DNA of 38,680 nucleotides from NCBI GenBank assembly GCA_025453555.1, contig JALOQC010000005.1, positions 1 through 38,680 of the forward strand. The letters run 5' to 3'. The position numbers and the translations under genes were made by a program. The stretch comes from Myxococcota bacterium (GTDB lineage: Bacteria > Myxococcota_A > Polyangia > Polyangiales > Houyiibacteriaceae). Positions 8,710 through 16,133 of the stretch are shown piece by piece. Position 1 is the first letter of the stretch; every line of letters begins with the position of its first letter. The notes under the pieces were generated by a model, which saw only the letters and a program-made list of their open reading frames with translations, searched no databases and was not told where the DNA came from.

Positions 8710-9231
8710 GTGAAGGAGCGGACCCTCCACGAGCGCTTCCTCGACCACTTCCGGCGAGCGCGCGCTCACGAGGAGCAAAAGGTAGACCTCGAAGCTGAGC
8801 TTCACCGGTTGCTGCGCGAGTCGCGAACGAAGCGGCGCTCGGTGACGTTCGCCGCGCGCGCGAGCCTGCAGGTCAAAAAGGAACCCCTCTCCACGGCAAA
8901 CATCAACCGCGAAGCCGCCCGCCTGCGGAAGCTGGCTTCGCGAGCGAACAGCGGAAAGCGCAAGACTTCGCGTCACAGATCTTCCGGCAGCCACGCTGGA
9001 CGTGCTCCGCTCCAGGGTCTATCCGAAAAGAGCGTGCATGTCGCACCCTCGAACACGGGAGAAGTCATGGGCCCGAACACGCCGAATCCGCACCCGGCCT
9101 ACCGCCGCACCGAACGCACCGTCACCGTCGAGCACTACGGCTACGACGACGAGCTCCCCGAGGATCTCCAGGGCCTCGACGAGGAGGGCGACGACGACGC
9201 CTACGGTCCGGAAGACGCCGGCACCGACTGA
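8710..9231 (+). CDS. Hypothetical protein (173 aa), possibly two genes in one frame
   Basis: GTG 8710 with TAGGA upstream opens a basic, helical N-terminal part (KERTLHERFLDHFRRARAHE, then a KKEPLSTANINREAARLRKL segment around 58-77). After residue ~90 the codon pattern becomes less biased, then from ATG 9067 (GGAGAAG upstream) it turns strongly GC3-rich and encodes a very acidic tail, DDELPEDLQGLDEEGDDDAY. A separate 54-residue protein starting at 9067 is therefore a real alternative. No stop separates the two parts. The basic head and acidic tail suggest nucleic-acid binding or mimicry, but this is only compositional. No family recognised. Confidence 0.45.
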   Translation: MKERTLHERFLDHFRRARAHEEQKVDLEAELHRLLRESRTKRRSVTFAARASLQVKKEPLSTANINREAARLRKLASRANSGKRKTSRHRSSGSHAGRAPLQGLSEKSVHVAPSNTGEVMGPNTPNPHPAYRRTERTVTVEHYGYDDELPEDLQGLDEEGDDDAYGPEDAGTD

Positions 9232-9243
9232 AGAAGGTTCCCG

Positions 9244-9891
9244 GTGACTTCGCCTCACCGTGATTCGACCGAAGGCCGTGAGGGACACGCTGGTGTGTCC
9301 CTCGCGGCCAAGCCTATTCCGTCGCGCGACATCGCCGCCTGGCCCAAGCGCAACGACGCGGCGGCGGAACTCGGATGCTCGAAGAGCACCGTTCGTCGCC
9401 TCGAGCAGCGCGGTGTGCTCGAAGCCGAGCGGGACGCCGAGGGGACGACGCGGATTCGCCCGGAGAGCCTCCGGCGAGCGCGCGCGGAGCTGGCGGCGAT
9501 GGCGTCCCACGCGTCCGCAGATCGTACCCTGGCGCAGTCGCGCGCTTCAGCACCGAACCCGGAAGCGCCAACCCCGTCGAGCCTCACCAACGCGACGAGC
9601 GCGGCGTCTCGGGAGGCCGAGATTTTCGCCGCGCTCTCCGCCGGCCGCTCTCCGATCCAGGTCGTGATCGAGCTCGGCGTCTCGTCCGCCGACGTCGCGG
9701 GTGCACTTCGCGCGTGGGAGCAGCTCATGGCCCCGTGGGAACCGCCCGCGAGCGCGGTCGCGGCGCACGTAGACGCGCTCACTTCGTTCGCGCGCGACCT
9801 GCAGGCCTTCGCGGTCTCCCTCGACGCGCGCGTCTCGCGGCTCGAGGCGGTGCTGCTGCGGGGCGTACCCGAGGGCGATGCGCCTACCTGA
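9244..9891 (+). CDS. HTH DNA-binding protein (MerR/excisionase-type helix-turn-helix)
   Basis: A 215-residue protein from GTG 9244 (GAAGG upstream); GTG 9295 is a possible later start. Residues ~32-75 form a MerR/HTH_17-like unit: WPKRNDAAAELGCSKSTVRR for the two helices, LEQRG for the wing entry, then GTTRIRPESL. The Ala-rich middle (80-125) looks disordered. A second helical unit follows, EIFAALSAGRSPIQVVIELG with SSADVAGALRAWEQL, resembling another HTH. The C-terminus has a heptad-like helix (VDALTSFARDLQAFAVSLDARVSRLE) suited to oligomerisation. It ends 8 bp inside the convergent XRE gene. Probable island regulator; target unknown. Confidence 0.65.
   Translation: MTSPHRDSTEGREGHAGVSLAAKPIPSRDIAAWPKRNDAAAELGCSKSTVRRLEQRGVLEAERDAEGTTRIRPESLRRARAELAAMASHASADRTLAQSRASAPNPEAPTPSSLTNATSAASREAEIFAALSAGRSPIQVVIELGVSSADVAGALRAWEQLMAPWEPPASAVAAHVDALTSFARDLQAFAVSLDARVSRLEAVLLRGVPEGDAPT
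9280..9303. repeat. Perfect hairpin at the 5' end of the HTH gene
   Basis: Arms GAGGGACAC and GTGTCCCTC, 9 bp each, separated by 6 bp (GCTGGT). It lies 36-59 bp after the GTG at 9244 and its right arm begins on the alternative GTG at 9295. If translation really starts at 9295, the hairpin would cover the ribosome site and could act as an autoregulatory operator or mRNA structure. Confidence 0.5.
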
Positions 9892-10252
9892 GGGCATCGA
9901 GCACGCGAAGGAGCCGCGCGAGCTCTTCGGCTTCGAGCGCCTCCGTGCGGCGCCTCAGCTCAGCCCGAAGCGTCTTGGCGGGTACGGCCGCGGGCGCGCC
10001 GAAGAACGCGCTGAGCTGAACGTCGAGTGCGTCCGCGAGCTTCGCGAGCACGCCGACCGTCGGGTTCCGCTTGCCGCGCTCGACAGCCGACAGATGCGTC
10101 GCGTGCACGTCCGCCGCATGCGCGAGGTCCTCGAGGGTCCACCCGCGGTTCCGCCGGAGCTCGCGTACACGCGCGCCGAGGGTGAGCAGGAACGCTTGTT
10201 CGTCGACTGCCACGAGGCCTCGACGTTCGCCGAGCGGCCGCTCGCGCTCCAT
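9884..10252 (-). CDS. XRE-family transcriptional regulator
   Basis: A 122-residue protein from ATG 10252 (an upstream ATG at 10297 gives 15 extra residues but would lie in the divergent promoter). The Cro/C1-type HTH covers LGARVRELRRNRGWTLEDLA, then HAADVHATHLSAVERGKRNP and LAKLADALDVQL, a textbook XRE domain of about 60 residues. The C-terminal helix (TLRAELRRRTEALEAEELAR) may dimerise. Divergent to the exported protein gene at 10316, with 63 bp between starts, it probably regulates that promoter and itself. Operator not identified. Confidence 0.85.
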   Translation of the reverse strand: MERERPLGERRGLVAVDEQAFLLTLGARVRELRRNRGWTLEDLAHAADVHATHLSAVERGKRNPTVGVLAKLADALDVQLSAFFGAPAAVPAKTLRAELRRRTEALEAEELARLLRVLDALR

Positions 10253-10263
10253 AGCGTCGGCAG

Positions 10264-10294
10264 TTGAATCCCGGGTCCGTTCGTAGCGTATAAG
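10264..10294 (+). promoter_or_regulatory. Candidate promoter for the gene at 10316
   Basis: TTGAAT (10264-10269) and TATAAG (10289-10294) are separated by 19 bp, or 18 bp using GTATAA. This is AT-rich against the local background and lies 22 bp before a strong GGAGGAG ribosome site and ATG 10316. The spacing is longer than ideal, so the call is tentative. Confidence 0.4.
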
Positions 10295-10315
10295 CATGTC
10301 CGGAGGAGAACGAGC

Positions 10316-10870
10316 ATGCGGAAACAGTCGATCGTCGTCGTCACCCTGGCGCTGGGTGCGCTCACCGCCGTGGCCGTCGCGCAGGACGTCTCACCAGAGG
10401 AGGCTGAGCGCCTCCTCTTCGAAGCGCTGAACGCGCCAGGTAGGATGACGGCAGAGGACATGGCCAATCAGCGCCGCCCATCTCTTCCCGCCGGGGCTTG
10501 GGAGATCACAACGCGCACGATTCGCTCGAACTGCCCACAGGGCTTGCACCAGGAGAACGCCTACACCGGGACGCTGTCGCGCGGGCCACAACACCTGACG
10601 CTCGACGTGCCTGCGTCACCGAACTGGAAGCGATTCCGCGGCGAGCAGATCGGCACCCAGGTCATGTTCACGGCATATCAGGACGCGGCGGCGGTGCGGG
10701 CGCGGTCTCACGCATCGCAGCAGGTCGGCATCTTCCACACCGTTCTGCACGAGACCGGCGCGAACACGCTTGAGGGGTATGGCTTTCGGTCGATCTGGCT
10801 TGCGCCTGCAAACGGACAGCGGGGTGGCCTCTGCGACGAGTCGCTATCTGTGCGGATCCGGAAGCTCTGA
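10316..10870 (+). CDS. Exported hypothetical protein (184 aa)
   Basis: ATG 10316 follows GGAGGAG by 7 bp. Residues 1-22 are a classical signal peptide, with the AVAQD junction suggesting cleavage after AVA. The mature protein contains TARTIR-like polar stretches, two or three Cys (SNCPQG near 78, GGLCDES near 173) that could form a disulfide, and a WEITTRTIRSNC strand. No family recognised; the WEIT...T-type start of the mature domain resembles small periplasmic DUF3617-like proteins, but the match is too weak to assign. Divergent from the XRE regulator, probably under its control. Confidence 0.65.
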   Translation: MRKQSIVVVTLALGALTAVAVAQDVSPEEAERLLFEALNAPGRMTAEDMANQRRPSLPAGAWEITTRTIRSNCPQGLHQENAYTGTLSRGPQHLTLDVPASPNWKRFRGEQIGTQVMFTAYQDAAAVRARSHASQQVGIFHTVLHETGANTLEGYGFRSIWLAPANGQRGGLCDESLSVRIRKL

Positions 10871-10936
10871 CGCACCACTCGCGGCTGAATGCCCGCCGCG
10901 GTCTTACGTCCACCGCGTAGCAAGCGGAGGAACTGC

Positions 10937-11524
10937 ATGGTCGCACCCAAACGGATCTACCGAGCCGCCCTCAGCAAGGTCTCGAACGAGGAAGCGCGTG
11001 CGGTCCTGCTCCGCATGCGCGATGTCATCGTCGCCGAGGTCCAGCGGTTCGTCGCATGGGGGCGCCGCGTGGGTCTCGACGTCGACGACCTCATCCAGAT
11101 CGCGGAAGGCGCGGCGGTCGAGGCTGCCGCCACCTGGAAAGCGGACCGCGGCCGGAAGCAGCGCACCTGGGCCGGCCGAATCATCCGACAGCGGCTCGTC
11201 GAGGCGCTCGACCAGGAGGCCCCCGCGACCGAGCCCGAGGTCCCGTCCGGACCTGTGGGCGGGGATCCATTGGGCGGCTTCGACCGGTTCGTGCCCGCCG
11301 ACGAGGTTGCCGAACAACACGCGCGCGCCCGAACCCTGGAGCGCGCGATCTCCACGCTTCGCGATCGGCGCCAGCACATCGTGCGCGAGCACCTCAAGGG
11401 ACGAACGTTCGAGCAGATCGGAGACGAGCTCGGGGTCGGCCACCAGTTCGTCGCGCGCGAGCACGGGAAGGCCGTGGACGAGATGCGTGCCTGGTCCGAA
11501 GGGCTACAGAACTGGGCTGCCTAG
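10937..11524 (+). CDS. Sigma-70-like RNA polymerase sigma factor
   Basis: 195 residues from ATG 10937, with GGAGG 6 bp upstream. Residues ~40-90 resemble sigma region 2: VGLDVDDLIQIAEGAAVEAA, WKADRGRKQRTWAGRIIRQR, with the DLIQ motif that contacts core polymerase. A flexible Pro/Gly linker (95-125) separates this from region 4: LRDRRQHIVREHLKGRTFEQ, IGDELGVGHQFVAREHGKAV, an HTH of the sigma-70 r4 type. Domain order and size fit an ECF-like or phage-type sigma factor. No anti-sigma gene is adjacent. In an integrative element it may direct element-specific transcription; the paired intergenic repeats at 19037 and 19764 are candidate targets, but that link is speculative. Confidence 0.7.
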   Translation: MVAPKRIYRAALSKVSNEEARAVLLRMRDVIVAEVQRFVAWGRRVGLDVDDLIQIAEGAAVEAAATWKADRGRKQRTWAGRIIRQRLVEALDQEAPATEPEVPSGPVGGDPLGGFDRFVPADEVAEQHARARTLERAISTLRDRRQHIVREHLKGRTFEQIGDELGVGHQFVAREHGKAVDEMRAWSEGLQNWAA

Positions 11525-11563
11525 CCGCTCCCGCACGTCACGCCGCGCCGCTACGCTGCATTC

Positions 11564-12658
11564 GTGCCCGCGATCCCTCTGCGCCGCGACCAGCCGAGCG
11601 TCTACCTGGACGCGTCGCACCTCAATGCCGCTTACAACGCGATCGAAGGGCGGCTCTCCGATCGAGACCTCGACGCGGGTCTCGCGCTCGTCCGGCTGAT
11701 CGGCGCGGTCGCCCGCGATGCCAACCTCGTGCTGTCGTGCTTTCACCTCGTCGAGTTCGCGCAATTCGTGCCACCCGACGGCGCAGACAACGCCACACGT
11801 GAGTACCTCGACCGCCAGTGCTCGTGGCTGGAGTCGCTCGATCACGTGTTCGTGCGCGCGTCGACCGCGCTCGAGGCACACGAGTGGCGCAACCTTCTGC
11901 TTCGTTTGGCGGGCGCGGACCATCTCGCCGTCGAACCCTTCACCGCATCCATCGTCATCGCGTTTGGGGAACGCTGGGCGCCCGCCGACCTTGCCGATGC
12001 GCTGCAGGAGGGCTCGACGATCAACGCGGTCGTCGACCAGCTCACGAGGCGGCGGGGCGAGCGACCCGAGCGCGACTTCATGCTCGACTCGATCCGAGCG
12101 CTTCAAGACGACCGCGCGCGAGTGCATGAGGACGGCCGTTCGGGCGAGCTTCGTGCCGTGCTCGCGGCAAAGCATGAGCTGGGCCTTCTCGAGATCGTTC
12201 GTCACACTCATGCCGCCCTGGTCGAAGAGCGACACGAGGGCTACCTGCGCGGGCTCGCCTCCCTGACCTCGCCGCGGGCAATCCTCAACCCAGCCGCAGA
12301 GGTCCAAGAGCGAGCGCTCGCGGTGTGGCGCGAGACCCCTGGGGAGCTTCGTCTCTTCGACCTCCGGCGGCGCTTCTTTCGCGGGCTTGAGCTGGCGACG
12401 ACGCAAACGGTCCCGGCAAGCAGACGAGCACGAGAGCGGTATGAGTCTGCGGCCATCGACCTCGCGCATGCGCAGGCCGGCACGCACTGCGACATCTTCA
12501 CCTGCGATCGCCACTTCGCGCGCCTGACGGCAGGGGCCCGTGAATCGTGGGGGCGGAAGCCGGCCATCTCCGGAAGCCTGAGCGCGGTTGTCGCCGAGCT
12601 GGACGCGCAGTACCGCAGCGCACGCAGGAACGCTGCCCGCGAGGAGCAAGTGCGATGA
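11564..12658 (+). CDS. PIN-like domain protein (putative RNase)
   Basis: 364 residues from GTG 11564. The N-terminus has VYLDASHLNAAY (D16) and SCFHLVEFAQF (E64). The C-terminus has YESAAIDLAHAQAGTHCDIF, then TCDRHFARL, with D299, D310 and D315. This D..E..D..D spacing, with AHAQ-like helix and a strand ending in TxDxxF, is the PIN fold. A long helical insertion (70-280) separates the halves, making it much larger than a VapC toxin. The stop overlaps the start of the next gene (ATGA), whose product is strongly acidic. A nuclease held in check by that partner is an attractive inference, not shown by sequence alone. Confidence 0.65.
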   Translation: MPAIPLRRDQPSVYLDASHLNAAYNAIEGRLSDRDLDAGLALVRLIGAVARDANLVLSCFHLVEFAQFVPPDGADNATREYLDRQCSWLESLDHVFVRASTALEAHEWRNLLLRLAGADHLAVEPFTASIVIAFGERWAPADLADALQEGSTINAVVDQLTRRRGERPERDFMLDSIRALQDDRARVHEDGRSGELRAVLAAKHELGLLEIVRHTHAALVEERHEGYLRGLASLTSPRAILNPAAEVQERALAVWRETPGELRLFDLRRRFFRGLELATTQTVPASRRARERYESAAIDLAHAQAGTHCDIFTCDRHFARLTAGARESWGRKPAISGSLSAVVAELDAQYRSARRNAAREEQVR

Positions 12659-13059
12659 ACACCATGGTCCACGTCTTTTCGGGGAACTTCGCCAACCGCA
12701 ACGACGCCACCGCGTACTCGGAGGAGCAGTGGAGCCCCGAGCCGGGAGACGACGCCAGCGAAGATGAGTACGCCGCGTGGGAGGACTCAAACCCCACGTG
12801 GGCGATGCGCGACGACCTGGGGCTCGACGACCTCGATCACGACTTCATCGAAACGCTCCACGCCGACGATGACCACGACGTCTGGGAATACCTGGGAGGA
12901 CTCCTGAGAGCCCCCGACGCGCTCAAGCAGGTTCGCGAGCGAGCGGGGTCCGCGAACACGCTGGTCCTGATCTTTGACCAGGCTTTCGACGGAGCCGCGC
13001 CGGACCTCGATTCCACACCGCAGCTCACCTTCTGCGGCACGTGGCCCGCCCGCCTGTGA
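12655..13059 (+). CDS. Acidic protein, possibly Imm22-like immunity protein
   Basis: 134 residues; the ATG overlaps the stop of the PIN gene (ATGA), so this start is well supported although the frame is open further upstream. Features: VHVFSGNFANRNDATAYSEE at the N-terminus, a run of acidic residues, LGLDDLDHDFIETLHADDDH near 65 and NTLVLIFDQAF near 105. The order GxF..Y, DhDFiE, then NT.ilifd resembles the Imm22 (DUF4284) immunity family, recalled by pattern only. Net charge is very negative. Coupling to a nuclease-like gene suggests an inhibitor or immunity role; a structural partner is also possible. Confidence 0.5.
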   Translation: MNTMVHVFSGNFANRNDATAYSEEQWSPEPGDDASEDEYAAWEDSNPTWAMRDDLGLDDLDHDFIETLHADDDHDVWEYLGGLLRAPDALKQVRERAGSANTLVLIFDQAFDGAAPDLDSTPQLTFCGTWPARL

Positions 13060-13135
13060 TGATGGAAGAAGCGCGGCGGTCGCGCGCTCGACGCTGCTGT
13101 CCGCTTCCGACGCCCGACGGCGCAACCTTCCAGTC

Positions 13136-13696
13136 GTGAGCCGATATTCGCCGATCGCTCGTGCCGCGCCGCACGTGTGGTCCGTGCCCGGGTGGATGTC
13201 GCCGGCCGAGTGCGACGAGATGATCGCGCGCGCAGAAGAACTCGGCTTTGAGACGGCGTCGATCGCGTATCGGGAGGGTGCGCGCGTGAACCTCGAGGCG
13301 CGCAACAACGCGCGCGTGACGTTCGAAGACGACGCGCTCGCCGCGTCGATGTTCGAGCGTGCCCAGCCGCACCTCCCGTCGCTCGACGGCACGACCGCGA
13401 GCGCGCTCAGCCCCCGGTGGCGCGTGTACCGGTACGCGCCGGGCGAGCACTTTGCGACCCACCGCGACGGCTTCGTGCGTCGCGAGGACGGGGCCATCAG
13501 TCGCGTGACCCTGATGGTCTACCTGTGCGACGTCGACGCGGGCGGCGAGACGGCGTTTTCGTCGGCGGCGCTCGTCATCGCGCCGCGCGCAGGCACCGCC
13601 GTGTTCTTCCAGCACGCGCTGCTCCACGAGTCGCGCCCGGTCCTCGCGGGCCGGAAGTACGTGCTGCGTACCGACGTGTTCTACGCACTCCGATGA
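13136..13696 (+). CDS. 2OG-Fe(II) oxygenase, prolyl 4-hydroxylase-like
   Basis: 186 residues from GTG 13136. The core matches the P4H-alpha family: WRVYRYAPGEHFATHRDGFV holds the HxD iron ligands (H109, D111), FFQHALLHESRPVLAG the distal His (H164), and GRKYVLRTDVFY the basic residue that binds 2-oxoglutarate (K174) with the typical terminal strand. The N-terminal PGWMSPAECDEMIARAEELG is the usual family entry. Such enzymes hydroxylate proteins, or occasionally small molecules. It stands alone between the Imm22-like gene and an unknown gene; substrate unknown. No signal peptide, so it is cytoplasmic. Confidence 0.85.
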   Translation: MSRYSPIARAAPHVWSVPGWMSPAECDEMIARAEELGFETASIAYREGARVNLEARNNARVTFEDDALAASMFERAQPHLPSLDGTTASALSPRWRVYRYAPGEHFATHRDGFVRREDGAISRVTLMVYLCDVDAGGETAFSSAALVIAPRAGTAVFFQHALLHESRPVLAGRKYVLRTDVFYALR

Positions 13697-13885
13697 GTGC
13701 GGCTCGTGCAGGTGGCGCGAGGCTTCGTGCGTCATCAGCGGCGCACCGAGATCGTCCCTCGCGAGCAAGGTCTCCTGCAGGTCCTGCTCCGCGGGCGCTT
13801 TCTGCCCGGCTCAGCCTCAGACGCACGGATTGTTCTCCGCGGGCACCCGGGTCACGCTCGCGGCCCACACGCAGGGAGGGACCGA

Positions 13886-15106
13886 ATGGCGTTCGAGGCG
13901 GTGCGGGACATTCGGATCGACGCGATGCCGAGCCTCGAGGGGCGCGGCTTCGTGCTGCGTACCTCAGGTCTGGCGCGCCACGGCAGACCGGAGCTGGAGC
14001 TCGACGGCGTGCCCGAGGCGGAAGCCAAACACGGTGCCGTCGTTCTCAATCAGATCGCGAACTACGTGGTGAACCAGCGCCCCGTCCAAGACGGTGAGAC
14101 CCTCGCGATTCGGCACTCTTCGGGCGCGCTGATCGTGCGACTCGTTAGTGGCCCGGAAATGCCCGCGAAGGGCGTCTTCGGGCGCCTCTTCGGGAAGAGC
14201 GTCCGGCTGCAACGCGTCGTCGAGCCGGTCGAGGGGATGGACCACCCGAGGACGATGCTCACCACCGTCGCGCTGTGGCGCGCAGCGTCGCTCCTCGCCG
14301 AGGACTCCGTGGATGCCGCACGCGCCGCGTTGCTCGATTCGGTGCGTGTGTTCCCTGGCGTGCCCGGCCAACGTGGCGATCTCTTCATGGGGTTCCCGTT
14401 CAACTGGCAGAACCACCTGGCCTACGCGATGCTCGGGACGCTCGCTGACGATCCTCGCGAGCGCGAACGCTGCTTCGCCGACGCCTTGGCCCGCAGCGAG
14501 GAGTACGAGCTCGCGGTGATCGGCGACTCATCGACGAGTCTCCGAGCCCTCGAGCGCAAGACGCTGATCTCCATCGCGCGCCGGATCGCCGCCGAGAACA
14601 CGCGCGCCGTGGATGAGGTCCGGGAGGAAGTCTCCCCTGCAGTCGTGATGCGCGTCTCTCCGCTCCGAATGCGCGTCGAGACGGAGGGCGGGGTGCTCGC
14701 CGAGCGACGACTCACGATCCTTCCTCACCTGTGCGCCAACTACCTCGCCGCTCCGACCGGCGACGTCGCGTTCGAGCTGGTCGCGGACCTGCTGGTCGCC
14801 TACGCCGGACGCCCTGGGAAGCTGGCCCTCCTGACCGAGGACGTTCGGCAGCTCTACGAGGGCGGCAACGAAGAGGCGCCCGTCCACGGACAGCCCAGCC
14901 CGTACCAGACCGGTGATCGCATCGTCTCCGCGCTGCTCGCCGACGTCGTGCGCCGGACCTACGCGGGACTCGACGCCGCGGAGTTGCGCGCGTCGTACGA
15001 CCTTGTCGATGACGCCGCGCTCCGAGCAAGCGCGGATGCGAAGATGCACGAGCTCGGCGCGCGCGAGGCGGAGGGGTACGTGCAGGCCATGCAGCTCGGG
15101 GTGTGA
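13886..15106 (+). CDS. Hypothetical protein (406 aa)
   Basis: ATG 13886 is chosen for GGAGGG 7 bp upstream; the frame is open from 13697 but that part lacks a good start. The protein is soluble. It has an N-terminal ~90 residues with alternating strands (RDIRIDAMPSLEGRGFVLRT, VLNQIANYVVNQ), a helical middle with LFMGFPFNWQNHLAYAMLG around 172-190, and a C-terminal helical part with QPSPYQTGDRIVSALLADVV. The layout, a small alpha/beta head plus helical repeats with family-like FNWQNH, vaguely recalls DUF4026/DUF2314-type proteins but I cannot assign it. A 189-bp gap separates it from the oxygenase gene. Confidence 0.55.
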   Translation: MAFEAVRDIRIDAMPSLEGRGFVLRTSGLARHGRPELELDGVPEAEAKHGAVVLNQIANYVVNQRPVQDGETLAIRHSSGALIVRLVSGPEMPAKGVFGRLFGKSVRLQRVVEPVEGMDHPRTMLTTVALWRAASLLAEDSVDAARAALLDSVRVFPGVPGQRGDLFMGFPFNWQNHLAYAMLGTLADDPRERERCFADALARSEEYELAVIGDSSTSLRALERKTLISIARRIAAENTRAVDEVREEVSPAVVMRVSPLRMRVETEGGVLAERRLTILPHLCANYLAAPTGDVAFELVADLLVAYAGRPGKLALLTEDVRQLYEGGNEEAPVHGQPSPYQTGDRIVSALLADVVRRTYAGLDAAELRASYDLVDDAALRASADAKMHELGAREAEGYVQAMQLGV

Positions 15107-15394
15107 GGCCGAGCCGCGGGACGAACTTCGGGCTTCGCGCACCGACCGCGCGCAGTCGATGTGGAGACACAACACGCCGCTCTCGAGACGTGCTGCGACG
15201 AGGTAGGCCTGAGGAGCACGCACTGGCGGACGGGCAGCTTGCGGGCGCCACGCGAGCCGATGGCGGCCCCAGCGTCCCTCCCTGTCGGGCTCCGGCCTGG
15301 CTTCGGTCCGCAGTCCGGCTGGGTCTCGCCCTCGCGAAGACCTCGGATCACGAAATCTCGGACCGAAGTTGCGAAACTGTTCGAAGGCTGCCCG

Positions 15395-15428
15395 AGAGTG
15401 GATACCGTCCATGGACTGTATCCACTCT
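15395..15428. repeat. 34-bp near-perfect palindrome
   Basis: Outer arms AGAGTGGATAC and GTATCCACTCT pair fully; the centre GTCCATGGAC is itself a palindrome. Only one base pair (15406 against 15417) fails to match. Confidence 0.85.
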
Positions 15429-15430
15429 GC

Positions 15431-15457
15431 CAGCCGGATATCCTAGATATCCGGCTG
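15431..15457. repeat. 27-bp perfect palindrome
   Basis: Arms CAGCCGGATATC and GATATCCGGCTG, 12 bp each, around CTA. Starts 3 bp after the preceding palindrome. AT-containing arms stand out in the GC-rich background. Possible binding site for a dimeric element-encoded protein. Confidence 0.85.
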
Positions 15458-15580
15458 ATGTCACGATTGACTGACCTCGGTCCGAGATTTCGCTTCTCTT
15501 GACTCTGGCCCTTCGGGCCTGCATGGTGTGGCTGTTCTTCTCGCAAGAGAAACAACAACAGCACCAGCATTTCCAATGCG

Positions 15581-15915
15581 GCGGAGGGCGGCGGATATCA
15601 CCTCGGTGTGTCCCCGCCTTTCGTTTGTGGTGCGCACGCCTTGCTAGCTCCAGCGGCACGAACACAGCGTGACCGACGCGGCAAGGCAGCAGACACCGGG
15701 CTTCCGAATGCCTCAGCAGGAACGAGCGATCCGCACGCCGTCGTCGCTGCCCTGCGAGTCGGTGCTGCCGTCAGCAGGCGGTGCTTTCCAGCACGGGCGC
15801 TGTGATGACGCTGGCTCTCGGGCCGAACCCAAGCGTCGCATGCGCGACACGCAGAGGCGAGTGTGGGACAAACGAAAGGCGGGGTCTCACCGAGGTGAAT
15901 ACCACCGCCCTCCGC
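15581..15915. mobile_element. 335-bp unit with 48-bp imperfect terminal inverted repeats
   Basis: 15581-15628 and the reverse complement of 15868-15915 agree at 42 of 48 positions by my count. Identical blocks are GCGGAGGGCGG, TCACCTCGGTG and CCCCGCCTTTCGTTTGT. The right arm contains a dyad TCACC-GA-GGTGA. The 239-bp interior has no gene I can support. It could be a MITE-like non-autonomous element, a long structured site or an RNA-forming hairpin. No flanking target duplication was obvious. Integron attC was considered and set aside for lack of core sites. Confidence 0.5.
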
Positions 15916-16022
15916 CCGTACGTCCGAACAATGCCAGCCGTACTCCGTGGCGTGCTCCAACAACATACCCCGGCCGAAGGCCGCGTCAAGCATCCTTCGC
16001 AGCACGCTCTCGATTCCCGATT

Positions 16023-16133
16023 TTTCCCTGTTTCCCTGCTTCCCTACTTCCGTAGAAGATAAGTCTATTGAAACATGTGCGTGGGTTGTTGTTCAGTCAG
16101 CCGGCCGCCCAAGACCATAGGGAAGTAGGGAAC
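16023..16133. repeat. Opposed arrays of 8-bp iterons before the 16137 gene
   Basis: Left array, head to tail: TTTCCCTG, TTTCCCTG, CTTCCCTA and a partial CTTCCGTA (16023-16054). Right array in opposite orientation: TAGGGAAG, TAGGGAAC (16118-16133), ending 3 bp before ATG 16137 and so overlapping the translation start region. Together they also give an inverted repeat TTCCCTACTTCC / GGAAGTAGGGAA. Contiguous 8-mers suggest cooperative binding of an initiator or repressor. A GAAAC sequence at 16070-16074 lies between them. Confidence 0.7.

Larger units (their letters stand above)
15351..15492. repeat. 16-bp perfect inverted repeat enclosing two palindromes
   Basis: Left arm CGAAATCTCGGACCGA (15351-15366), right arm TCGGTCCGAGATTTCG (15477-15492), exact complements 110 bp apart. 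Between them lie the palindromes at 15395-15428 and 15431-15457. The nested arrangement could extrude as a cruciform or give a structured transcript. Confidence 0.8.

Noticed and set aside
8570-8720. GGACCCT motifs as a second att site
   Set aside because: Matches to the tRNA end are only 7-8 bp and do not extend into the T arm.
15581-15915. Integron attC site
   Set aside because: No RYYYAAC/GTTRRRY core pair was seen at the arm ends and no cassette gene or intI is present.
15107-16062. Short open frames in the repeat-rich region as genes
   Set aside because: No ribosome sites, no GC3 bias, and several run straight through the palindromes.
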